From Lachnoclostridium sp. UBA933 (GTDB lineage: Bacteria > Bacillota > Clostridia > Lachnospirales > Lachnospiraceae): a stretch of DNA of 5,816 bases. Every line of letters begins with the position of its first letter. Position 1 is the stretch's first letter. The notes beneath the pieces are model-generated. The model ran no database searches, was not told the DNA's origin, and saw only the letters and a list, made by a program, of their open reading frames with translations. Below are positions 1-5,816 of the stretch, one piece after another. Both the position numbers and the translations under genes were made by a program. The stretch covers positions 15,426 to 21,241 of the forward strand of contig DBDL01000055.1 of NCBI GenBank assembly GCA_002293545.1, read 5' to 3'.

Positions 1-428
1 GCCGCCATAATGGCGGACAGGATTGCAACGTTTAATGATTTTTTATAAATGTAGTCATCCTTACTTCTCAGGTTCTGTATGAATTTTTTTTTGTGAGTCA
101 ACCCAAAATAGTTCTTGATAATCAGACTGCAGAGCCAATCCAGACCCTTCGCCGATTTCCCCGCCGCAATCAAATCCAAGTCCTCTCTTATACTGAATAC
201 TGCCATTGTCTGAAAACGCTCAAAATTGATATCTTCTTCCGTCATAGGCGGAATCGGTTCTGCCGGCTCTAATATATAAAGACCCATCAGTCCGAAATTT
301 TTAATACTGTAAATGGATTGCATCGTAAGTTTAGTTCCACGGTCATGCAGCAAAACCCCGTTTTTGTTATAGATTGGTTTTCCTAAACGCATTCCTGCTT
401 TTAAATCATCTACCCGTACAAACAGCAC
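1..428 (-). CDS. HD-GYP-type signalling protein, N-terminal part (cut by window edge)
   Basis: The visible 142 residues match the N-terminal half of HD-GYP proteins, a family that includes cyclic-di-GMP phosphodiesterases. Residues 5-45 carry the usual N-terminal pattern (VDDLKAGMRLGKPIYNKNG, then a VLL..GTKLT segment and a G-L-YI strand), like the DUF3391-type module that precedes HD-GYP domains. Residues 124-142 (DDYIYKKSLNVAILSAIMA) align with the first helix of the HD domain, normally Y-x-Y-x-H-S-x-N-V-A. Here the expected His is Lys130. The HD and GYP motifs lie outside the window, so catalytic competence cannot be judged. No signal peptide or membrane segment is seen, so it is probably cytoplasmic. 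The GTG at 428 is chosen because AGAGGGG lies 8 bases upstream (437-443); an earlier in-frame GTG lacks a ribosome binding site. It is divergent from the protease gene. Family assignment is fairly firm; the substrate is inferred. Confidence 0.75.
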   Translation of the reverse strand, partial: MLFVRVDDLKAGMRLGKPIYNKNGVLLHDRGTKLTMQSIYSIKNFGLMGLYILEPAEPIPPMTEEDINFERFQTMAVFSIREDLDLIAAGKSAKGLDWLCSLIIKNYFGLTHKKKFIQNLRSKDDYIYKKSLNVAILSAIMA

Positions 429-436
429 ATGCTCAT

Positions 437-443
437 CCCCTCT
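437..443 (-). promoter_or_regulatory. Ribosome binding site supporting the GTG start at 428
   Basis: On the minus strand AGAGGGG sits 8 bases before a GTG codon. It is the only good Shine-Dalgarno sequence near the start of this reading frame and so decides a non-ATG start. Confidence 0.6.
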
Positions 444-485
444 CTTACTGCGGACTTTTTCGGTCACTATTTAGACACAAATGTA

Positions 486-494
486 TGATATGAT
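486..494 (+). promoter_or_regulatory. Candidate extended -10 promoter element for the S8 protease gene
   Basis: TGATATGAT fits the extended -10 form TG-N-TATNAT. No convincing -35 hexamer lies at the right distance, which extended -10 promoters can tolerate. Transcription would start near 501, giving a leader of about 64 bases before the ATG at 565. This is weak evidence; the element lies face to face with the candidate minus-strand promoter. Confidence 0.3.
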
Positions 495-505
495 TTGCAT
501 ACTTA

Positions 506-534
506 ATTTTATCAAATTTTTTACACCTTTGCAA
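506..534 (-). promoter_or_regulatory. Candidate sigma-A promoter for the HD-GYP-type gene
   Basis: On the minus strand TTGCAA (529-534) and TAAAAT (506-511) are separated by exactly 17 bases, a good match to the vegetative consensus (TTGACA-N17-TATAAT). Transcription would begin near position 499, leaving a leader of roughly 70 bases before the GTG at 428. Called by eye only; the region is AT-rich, so chance matches are possible. Confidence 0.45.
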
Positions 535-564
535 TAAAAGAATTGAAATGAGGTAGATATTTTT

Positions 565-2628
565 ATGAAAACCCGCATTTTCCCCCTGTTCATTATCTTT
601 TTTCTGCTTATGGAAATCATAAGGCCCGTTTCTGCCATATCCAAACCGCATGTTATCAAGGAATCTTCAACGAATCAGACAGACAGGGATTTTGTTGGGG
701 GTGAGGTGCTCATAACACTGATTCCCGGAAAACATGATATTAATCATATCCTTAGTGACTATCCTGATATTTCTGTTAAAAAATCATGGAATATTGATAC
801 GGATTGTCATATTTTTTTGATTTCATCGGTAAATTACACAACCGGGCATTTACTGTTACTTATGAAAAAATACGATACGGTTACTTCAGCGGAACCAAAT
901 TATAAATTTTACAAAATGTCTGTTTCCAACGACCCTTATATAAAGGAACAATGGTATCAAGAGGGTGCTTCTTCCGTAGGGGCTTCAAAATTATGGGGAA
1001 AAACCGCGTCAAAAAAACCGGTCGTTGCGGTTGTCGATTCCGGCATTGATTATACACATAAGGATATCGCACCGAATATGTGGAAAAATCCTTATAAATC
1101 AAAGGGTCTGCAAGGGACTTACGGTTATGATTTCGGAGATCGTGACAGCAATCCGATGGATAATGACGGACACGGCACGCACATCGCCGGAATTATCGCC
1201 GGAAAAGCAAACGACAATACCGGTATTGCCGGCATCAGCCCCCATGCGAAGCTGATGGCTGTTAAAATATTTAATCTGAGAGATGAAACCAATTCCTCTA
1301 TTATCGTGGATGCCTTTCATTATATTTATAAGGCTCAAAAGCGCGGAGTCAATGTAGTGGCAGTGAACTGTTCATGGGGGGGAAATGACATTTCCTCCTC
1401 CATTGATGAAATCATGGATAAGATTGGTTCTGCCGGGGCACTTTTTACTTTTGCGTCGGGAAACAGCGGCAAAAAAGCATCCAAATCCCTGATCCCCTGC
1501 GGAAATTATTCCACTTATGCCATAAAGGTCGGTGCCGGCGGCACCAAAAACGAACCTTGTCCTTTTTCAAATTACAGCAAAGACCTTGTTGATTTATATG
1601 CTCCGGGGGAATCCATTCTTTCTACTGTTGTAGACGACATATTTCTTCCGACCGTATACGATGATAAAAAACGTATGTCTTTGACATCCAGTTATGATAA
1701 AGCCTCAGGCAATAAAAGCCTTGAGAAATACGCCACCGCCGTTTTCAGCAAAAGCGGCGGTACCCTGCGTTCTTTTCACAGCGGCGGCTCATTATCCTAT
1801 TTGAGTACCGAGGATTTTTTAAACCACGGCGGCGGCTGTTACCGTTGGAATGCAATTATGCCAAGCAAGGCGACAGCAAGTTTTTTGCTTTATGACATAA
1901 CCGATTTGAATTTAAATGCCGCCGACACGTTTTATATATCATTGATGTCCGGCATCAAGAGAAAAAAAGATGCCGAAATCGAATGGGCCCGCAATCAGTT
2001 TATCAGCAGACCGGGTTCAAACCGTTTTGTTTATTACAACGAACGTGTTTATATGAAAATTATAGGACTGAATTCTGCCTCCGGCTATTCCGGCACGAGC
2101 ATTTATATTGATGAAATCGGAATATCAAAAGGAAATCCGAACCCCTCCTCATTCGGCAAATATGATTTTTACAGCGGGACATCAATGGCCGCACCTTTTG
2201 CAGCGGCTTCTATCGCCCTGCTTGCAGCGGCTTATCCCAAAGACACGGTTTATCAAAGAAAAGCCCGCTTATTAAAGAGCGTAACAAAAAAATCTTCTTT
2301 TGCCGGCAAGTGTAAAACCGGAGGATATTTGAATCTTCGCAACGCCCATCTTTATAAGGCTCCGCCTGCAAAACGACTGAAAATCAATGCTTCTTCCAAA
2401 AAAGTCAAGGTGAATAAAAGCATTAAATTGAAAGCCTCCGTGTATCCTTTGGATGCTTCTGTCCGCAAGTTGAAATGGAAAGTGAGCGGAAAGAAGTTTG
2501 CCAAAGTCAATGCGAAAGGAAAATTGACAGCGAAAAAGAAAGGTGCCGGGAAGAAAGTCAAGGTTACGGCAATTGCTACGGGGAAAAAGAAGGTTAAGAA
2601 AACGATTGTGATTCGGATTAAGGGGTAA
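565..2628 (+). CDS. Secreted S8 (subtilisin-like) serine protease with inserted domain and lysine-rich Ig-like tail
   Basis: This 687-residue protein is a secreted endopeptidase of the subtilase family. Residues 1-24 are a signal peptide (basic start, hydrophobic core, VSA cleavage site). Residues about 41-115 look like a propeptide, with GEVLITL near its start and SAEPNYKF near its end, followed by the NDPYIKEQW entry motif of the mature enzyme. The triad is complete: Asp158 in VVDSGID, His203 in DGHGTHIAG, Ser540 in SGTSMAAP; Asn300 in ASGNSG is the oxyanion residue. About 175 residues (roughly 356-532) are inserted between the APGESILST strand and the Ser motif; the insert ends in a YIDEIGIS strand typical of jelly-roll modules. 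Residues 601-687 resemble a Big2 Ig-like domain with 28 lysines, possibly binding anionic wall polymers. There is no LPXTG anchor. GAGGTAG lies 8 bases before the ATG. Its natural substrate cannot be told. The family is certain; accessory-domain roles are inferred. Confidence 0.95.
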   Translation: MKTRIFPLFIIFFLLMEIIRPVSAISKPHVIKESSTNQTDRDFVGGEVLITLIPGKHDINHILSDYPDISVKKSWNIDTDCHIFLISSVNYTTGHLLLLMKKYDTVTSAEPNYKFYKMSVSNDPYIKEQWYQEGASSVGASKLWGKTASKKPVVAVVDSGIDYTHKDIAPNMWKNPYKSKGLQGTYGYDFGDRDSNPMDNDGHGTHIAGIIAGKANDNTGIAGISPHAKLMAVKIFNLRDETNSSIIVDAFHYIYKAQKRGVNVVAVNCSWGGNDISSSIDEIMDKIGSAGALFTFASGNSGKKASKSLIPCGNYSTYAIKVGAGGTKNEPCPFSNYSKDLVDLYAPGESILSTVVDDIFLPTVYDDKKRMSLTSSYDKASGNKSLEKYATAVFSKSGGTLRSFHSGGSLSYLSTEDFLNHGGGCYRWNAIMPSKATASFLLYDITDLNLNAADTFYISLMSGIKRKKDAEIEWARNQFISRPGSNRFVYYNERVYMKIIGLNSASGYSGTSIYIDEIGISKGNPNPSSFGKYDFYSGTSMAAPFAAASIALLAAAYPKDTVYQRKARLLKSVTKKSSFAGKCKTGGYLNLRNAHLYKAPPAKRLKINASSKKVKVNKSIKLKASVYPLDASVRKLKWKVSGKKFAKVNAKGKLTAKKKGAGKKVKVTAIATGKKKVKKTIVIRIKG

Positions 2629-2962
2629 GGGGGGATACTTCCAGCCGGTCATAAAACTCATACAATTTCTGCACATTATTCTCTAAAATATAATAATGCC
2701 GAAGATAGGGAATGAAAAGTATCAGCAATGCCCCCACTAAAACGTACATAAGCGGATTCTGCAAGAACAACCCGCAGAGAAAAACCATAAAAGTCAAAAT
2801 CGCAAACACAACCGTCACAATCAAATGTATCAGTCTTTCGTGCTGAAAGAAACCAATTTGAATCAGCAAATCTTTCAATAATTTTTTCTTTTCCCCGGCT
2901 GACAGGTCATTTTTTAAATGTTCCTCAAGATAAGCCACATAACTTTTGATTCGTTTTTCCAT
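2618..2962 (-). CDS. Small two-helix membrane protein of unknown function
   Basis: I do not recognise this 114-residue protein as a named family. The first 42 residues are charged and probably helical (SYVAYLEEHL, SAGEKKKLLKDLL). Two hydrophobic segments follow, about residues 44-67 and 71-88, joined by a short QNP turn, which suggests a membrane hairpin with both ends on the same side. The tail (89-114) is again polar, with YEFYDRLE. The start at 2962 is chosen because GGAGGA lies 8 bases upstream; the frame stays open to an ATG at 3028, but that start has no good ribosome binding site and sits in the predicted terminator downstream of glgB. The gene follows glgB after 101 bases on the same strand, and its last 11 bases overlap the end of the convergent protease gene. 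The coding call rests on the strong ribosome binding site and coherent membrane topology. Confidence 0.75.
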   Translation of the reverse strand: MEKRIKSYVAYLEEHLKNDLSAGEKKKLLKDLLIQIGFFQHERLIHLIVTVVFAILTFMVFLCGLFLQNPLMYVLVGALLILFIPYLRHYYILENNVQKLYEFYDRLEVSPLTP

Positions 2963-2970
2963 AATCCAAT

Positions 2971-2976
2971 TCCTCC
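2971..2976 (-). promoter_or_regulatory. Ribosome binding site fixing the start at 2962
   Basis: GGAGGA on the minus strand lies 8 bases before the ATG at 2962. This favours the internal Met (MEKRIKSYV) over the upstream ATG at 3028. Confidence 0.75.
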
Positions 2977-3026
2977 GTGATTCAACCTGTTTTAAGCCTC
3001 CGTTTTTATAGATTGCTTTGTATTCC

Positions 3027-3057
3027 AAAAGGGACGCCGGTTCCGTACCCGCGCCCC
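3027..3057 (-). terminator. Probable intrinsic terminator after glgB
   Basis: Just after the glgB stop, the minus strand reads GGGGCGC (3051-3057), a 13-base interior in which GGT can pair with ACC, then GCGTCCC (3031-3037 region), followed by TTTT. The outer arms form a 7-bp stem with one G-U pair. The T-run is only four bases, so termination may be partial and allow some read-through into the small membrane-protein gene downstream. Confidence 0.5.
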
Positions 3058-3063
3058 ATCAAA

Positions 3064-5361
3064 TTATTTACTTTTTACATAATCAAATTCTAATATCACA
3101 ACGGATAACGGCGGAAGCATCATTGTTATTTCATAATCTGTCCGCGGCTTATCCTCTATGGTTCCGGTATTCACCTCGTCCGTTCCTTCTTCTTTTTCCT
3201 CTGCTTTTATTTCCTTTTCCTCAATCTTCTTTGCTGTAATCGGTTTATCATTCAGCCGCCCTTCTCCGCCGTAAATCTTATCGTCGGAGTTCAAAATCTC
3301 CTTATACTTCCCTGCACAAGGCACATTTACGGTATATTCCTCCTGAACCAACGGTGAGAAGCTGACGGCAAACAGCAATTGACTCTTTGTTGTTTTACCC
3401 CGGCGTACAAAGGTGACGGTATTCTTATCGGGATTCTCACAATCCATCCATTCAAATCCAATTTCATTATAGTCGTTATAATAAAATGCGTCTTTTTCAA
3501 GATACAAATGATTGAGGTCTTTTACAAATTGTTTCATTTTGGAATGTGGTTCAGAATCCAAAAGTCCCCAATCCAATTCTTTTGATTCGCTCCATTCATC
3601 CCTCTGTGCAAATTCCTGTCCCATGAATAAAAGCTTTTTGCCCGGATGCCCAAACATATAGCCGTAAGAAGCTTTTAACCCGGCAAATTTTTCTTCGTCA
3701 GAACCGCTCATTTTATCAATTAAGGAACCTTTGCCGTGAACAACTTCATCATGGGAAAGAACCAAAATATATTTTTCTGCCAGATAATAACTCAGACTAA
3801 ACTTTAACTGGTCATAATGATGGGATTTAAAATAAGGGTCCATTTTCATATATTCTGTAAAATCGTTCATCCAACCCATATTCCATTTATAAGCGAAACC
3901 AAGTCCGCCCTCTTTCACAATTGTCGTAACACCTTGCCATGCCGTAGATTCTTCCGCAATGATATAAGCTTCCGGATGACGTTTGCTCATGATTTTATTC
4001 AGATGCTGCAAAAAGGAAATCGCTTCTTCATGCTCATGCCCGCCGTGCCTGTTTGGTATCCACTGACCGTCCTGTTTACCGTAGTCCAGGTAAAGCATAG
4101 ATGCTACGGCGTCCGCACGAAGCCCGTCAATGTGATACTTGTCCACCCAAAACAAGGCATTGGCAATCAGAAAGTTGGATACTTCATTTCTGCCGTAGTC
4201 AAAAATATAGGTTCCCCAGTCCGGGTGCTCTCCGCGTCTTGAATCGGGGTGTTCATAAAGCGGCTGCCCGTCAAATAAACCGAGTGCATGAGAATCTCTC
4301 GGAAAATGCGCCGGAACCCAGTCCAAAATGACTTCAATACCTAATTTGTGCATTTTATCAACAAAGTACATAAAATCGCTTGGTGTTCCATAACGGCTTG
4401 TCGGGGCATAATAACAGCCTACCTGATATCCCCAGGATGCATCGTAGGGATATTCGGAAATCCCTATCAATTCTACATGGGTATATCCCATTTCCGATAA
4501 ATACTCTCCTAACTCGTCTGCTGCCTCCCGATACGTATAAAATTTGTCCGGATAATTTTCTTCATTATGACGCCATGAACCAAGATGCACTTCATAAATA
4601 TTCATCGGAAGACGTTCCCTGTCTTCTTTCATAAGTCTTTGACGCTTACGGAAGTACGTCCGGTCCGTCCATTTAAAACGATTGATATCATACACCTTGG
4701 AGGCGTTATACGGACGTATTTCCGCATAGTTGCCGTAAGGGTCCGTCTTAAATATTTTCTTATCTTTCCTTGAGGTAATCAGGTATTTGTAAGTATCCCC
4801 TTCCGCTACCCCCGGAATAAACAACTCATAAACGCCGTTATTCTGATGTAAAATCATCGGATGGATGGAACCATCCCACATATTAAAGGAACCAACAACA
4901 CTGACAGCATCCGCATTGGGCGCATAGACCGCAAAACGGGTTCCCGTTACGCTGTCAACAGTTTCCAGGTGCGCGCCTAGTTTTTCAAAAATCTCGTAGT
5001 GCTTGCCCTCACCAAATAAATGAAAATCAAATGAAGTCATTGTTACCGGATAATTGTACGGATCGTAAAAAGAAACAATATCATCTTCCGCATATTGTAC
5101 TTTATACTTATATGCCTTGTACAAATCCGTTTCCACTGCAATTCCAAATAATCCATCCGGGTGCAGACATTCCAGTTCCTTTTCGTTCCCGCCTTTGTCA
5201 TCGGTCACAAAAACATGTTCGGCATAGGGACGAAATGCCGTAAATATCTGCACACCATTTTCCATATGCATTCCTAATAATTCTTGCGGAGCATTAATCG
5301 TCTGGCTCAATAATTCACCCACCAGGTCCCTGTCTAACCACTGTTCGATCGTTTCGTTCAT
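3064..5361 (-). CDS. glgB: 1,4-alpha-glucan branching enzyme (GH13)
   Basis: The 765-residue enzyme cuts alpha-1,4-glucan chains and re-attaches them through alpha-1,6 bonds, making the branches of glycogen in the cytoplasm. Residues about 26-106 form an N1 beta domain and about 137-228 a CBM48 domain (TRFAVYAPNADAVSVVGSFNMWDG). The GH13 barrel follows from about 250. The nucleophile is Asp417 (GLRADAVASM), the acid/base Glu470 (IIAEEST) and the transition-state Asp538 (LSHDEVVHGK); their spacing of 53 and 68 residues equals that of E. coli GlgB (D405, E458, D526). Region I is seen as DWVPAHFP (Asp347). The C-terminal beta domain ends in MMLPPLSVVILEF but is interrupted at about 706-742 by a Glu/Lys-rich stretch, which helps make the protein longer than most family members. 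AAGGAGG lies 7 bases before the ATG. It lies downstream of a phosphoglucomutase gene on the same strand, which supports a glycogen role. No convincing promoter was seen upstream. Confidence 0.97.
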   Translation of the reverse strand: MNETIEQWLDRDLVGELLSQTINAPQELLGMHMENGVQIFTAFRPYAEHVFVTDDKGGNEKELECLHPDGLFGIAVETDLYKAYKYKVQYAEDDIVSFYDPYNYPVTMTSFDFHLFGEGKHYEIFEKLGAHLETVDSVTGTRFAVYAPNADAVSVVGSFNMWDGSIHPMILHQNNGVYELFIPGVAEGDTYKYLITSRKDKKIFKTDPYGNYAEIRPYNASKVYDINRFKWTDRTYFRKRQRLMKEDRERLPMNIYEVHLGSWRHNEENYPDKFYTYREAADELGEYLSEMGYTHVELIGISEYPYDASWGYQVGCYYAPTSRYGTPSDFMYFVDKMHKLGIEVILDWVPAHFPRDSHALGLFDGQPLYEHPDSRRGEHPDWGTYIFDYGRNEVSNFLIANALFWVDKYHIDGLRADAVASMLYLDYGKQDGQWIPNRHGGHEHEEAISFLQHLNKIMSKRHPEAYIIAEESTAWQGVTTIVKEGGLGFAYKWNMGWMNDFTEYMKMDPYFKSHHYDQLKFSLSYYLAEKYILVLSHDEVVHGKGSLIDKMSGSDEEKFAGLKASYGYMFGHPGKKLLFMGQEFAQRDEWSESKELDWGLLDSEPHSKMKQFVKDLNHLYLEKDAFYYNDYNEIGFEWMDCENPDKNTVTFVRRGKTTKSQLLFAVSFSPLVQEEYTVNVPCAGKYKEILNSDDKIYGGEGRLNDKPITAKKIEEKEIKAEEKEEGTDEVNTGTIEDKPRTDYEITMMLPPLSVVILEFDYVKSK

Positions 5362-5403
5362 ATAACATCCTCCTTCATTGTGATTCCTTTATTTTTTTAC
5401 ACA

Positions 5404-5520
5404 TAGAAAGTACATATTTTGCGTTCCTCAGCCGCCTATCTTTTATGTCTTTAGAAAAGTACATACTTCGCGGAGCGAAGTTTGCGCTGCAAACTTCTGC
5501 GGGCGCGGTTCTCAGCCGCC
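5404..5520. repeat. Degenerate tandem repeat pair between the phosphoglucomutase gene and glgB
   Basis: Two units share the same ends in the same order. Unit A (5404-5436) has TAGAAAGTACATA then, after TTTT, GCGTTCCTCAGCCGCC. Unit B (5452-5520) has TAGAAAAGTACATA and ends GCGGTTCTCAGCCGCC (14 of 16 bases identical to A), but its middle is 39 bases long and holds hairpins. A 15-base AT-rich spacer separates them. No reading frame with a ribosome binding site was seen here. It resembles an intergenic REP/MITE-like palindromic element; whether it recurs in the genome cannot be seen. Confidence 0.6.
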
Positions 5521-5523
5521 CGC
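5466..5523. other. Cluster of three hairpins directly after the phosphoglucomutase stop codon
   Basis: Three inverted repeats lie side by side. At 5466-5480 CTTCGC and GCGAAG flank GGA. At 5477-5497 GAAGTTTGC and GCAAACTTC flank a 3-base loop, a perfect 9-bp stem. At 5499-5523 GCGGGC and GCCCGC close a GC-rich stem with a 2-base bulge. The first two share bases 5477-5480, so they cannot both be fully formed. In the minus-strand transcript the GC-rich hairpin starts right after the UGA. There is no following U-run, so this is not a standard terminator; it could instead stabilise the 3' end of the mRNA or limit read-through into glgB. Confidence 0.6.
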
Positions 5524-5816
5524 TCACACCGAAATTTCATTCATCATTACTTTCACAACCTTTGATAATTCTTCTGATTTTACATTTCCGTCCTTGTAAT
5601 TTTTCCCTACCACACCAAAATAAATTTTGATTTTGGGTTCTGTTCCCGACGGACGTACACAAAGCCATGCATCTTCCGTCAAGTCAAAATAGAGTACGTT
5701 GGATTTCGGGATATTCGTCTGTTCTTCCGCTCCGTCAGCGATATTTCTTATCAATCCGAATTCATAATCACGAATTGCCGTTACTTTATATTTTCCGAAC
5801 TTCATCGGCGGGTGAT
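5524..5816 (-). CDS. pgcA: Alpha-phosphoglucomutase (phosphohexomutase), C-terminal fragment (cut by window edge)
   Basis: The last 96 or so codons of a phosphohexomutase are visible; the frame is open to the window edge, so the true start lies outside. The signature is the phosphate-binding loop of domain IV, RPSGTEPKIKIYF, preceded by the strand AWLCV. This form (W-x-C-x-RPSGTEPKIK-x-YF) resembles Bacillus-type PgcA more than GlmM or ManB. The enzyme interconverts glucose-6-phosphate and glucose-1-phosphate, feeding glycogen and cell-surface sugar synthesis in the cytoplasm. The catalytic phosphoserine and metal-binding domains are not visible. Its stop codon abuts the hairpin/repeat element, and glgB starts 162 bases further on in the same direction, so co-transcription is possible but not shown. 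The family is firm; the gene symbol is by similarity of the C-terminal motif. Confidence 0.85.
   Translation of the reverse strand, partial: HPPMKFGKYKVTAIRDYEFGLIRNIADGAEEQTNIPKSNVLYFDLTEDAWLCVRPSGTEPKIKIYFGVVGKNYKDGNVKSEELSKVVKVMMNEISV

Noticed and set aside
483..502. Imperfect dyad GTATG...CATAC as an operator between the divergent genes
   Set aside because: Only 5-bp arms with a 10-base centre in AT-rich DNA; expected by chance and no regulator gene is in view.
2272..2676. 134-codon minus-strand open frame opposite the protease C-terminus
   Set aside because: It is antisense to the lysine-rich repeat-like codons, which give few stop codons on the other strand; it overlaps the real small gene and has no domain features.
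2963..3028. N-terminal extension of the small membrane protein to the ATG at 3028
   Set aside because: The ATG at 3028 has no good ribosome binding site and lies in the terminator, while the internal ATG at 2962 has GGAGGA at ideal spacing.
3027..3060. Plus-strand sequence GCCGGTTCCGTACCCGC resembling a tRNA T-arm and 3' end
   Set aside because: The loop TTCCGTA does not fit the TTCRANN consensus and no anticodon or D-arm lies upstream; the terminator reading on the minus strand explains the pairing better.
3817..4242. 141-codon plus-strand open frame inside glgB
   Set aside because: It lies opposite well-conserved branching-enzyme catalytic codons and its translation has no recognisable domain; it is a shadow of the real gene.
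5499..5523. GC-rich hairpin after the phosphoglucomutase stop as an intrinsic terminator
   Set aside because: No T-run follows it on the minus strand; it is followed by further palindromes, so it was listed as part of a repeat/hairpin element.

Overview
The window looks like chromosomal DNA of a Gram-positive anaerobe from the Clostridia, most likely a Lachnospiraceae-type gut bacterium. This is inferred from moderate to low GC content, strong AGGAGG-type ribosome binding sites, a secreted subtilase with a lysine-rich Big2-like tail, and an HD-GYP-type protein of a style common in that group. No mobile element, CRISPR array, rRNA or tRNA gene was seen.

Layout. The left edge (1-428, minus strand) holds the N-terminal part of an HD-GYP-type signalling protein that runs off the window. 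A 136-bp divergent intergenic region follows, with candidate promoters facing each other. Next is a large plus-strand gene (565-2628) for a secreted S8 (subtilisin-like) protease. It has a signal peptide, a propeptide, a full Asp/His/Ser triad, a large domain inserted before the catalytic Ser, and a very basic Ig-like C-terminal domain. Its stop codon overlaps the end of a convergent small gene (2618-2962, minus) for a two-helix membrane protein of unknown function. A probable terminator (3027-3057) separates that gene from glgB (3064-5361, minus), the glycogen branching enzyme. Upstream of glgB is a 162-bp region of repeated and self-complementary sequence (5362-5523). The right edge (5524-5816, minus) holds the C-terminus of an alpha-phosphoglucomutase.

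How the genes fit together. The phosphoglucomutase interconverts glucose-6-phosphate and glucose-1-phosphate, and the branching enzyme introduces alpha-1,6 branches into glycogen. Together they form a small glycogen/alpha-glucan module on the minus strand; the genes for ADP-glucose synthesis and chain elongation are not in view. The protease and the HD-GYP protein form a separate divergent pair with no evident metabolic link to glycogen. I found no convincing new multi-gene system. The most unusual points are the large insertion in the subtilase, the extremely basic protease tail, the charged insertion in the GlgB C-terminal domain, the missing His ligand in the HD-GYP protein, and the repeat/hairpin element between the phosphoglucomutase gene and glgB.
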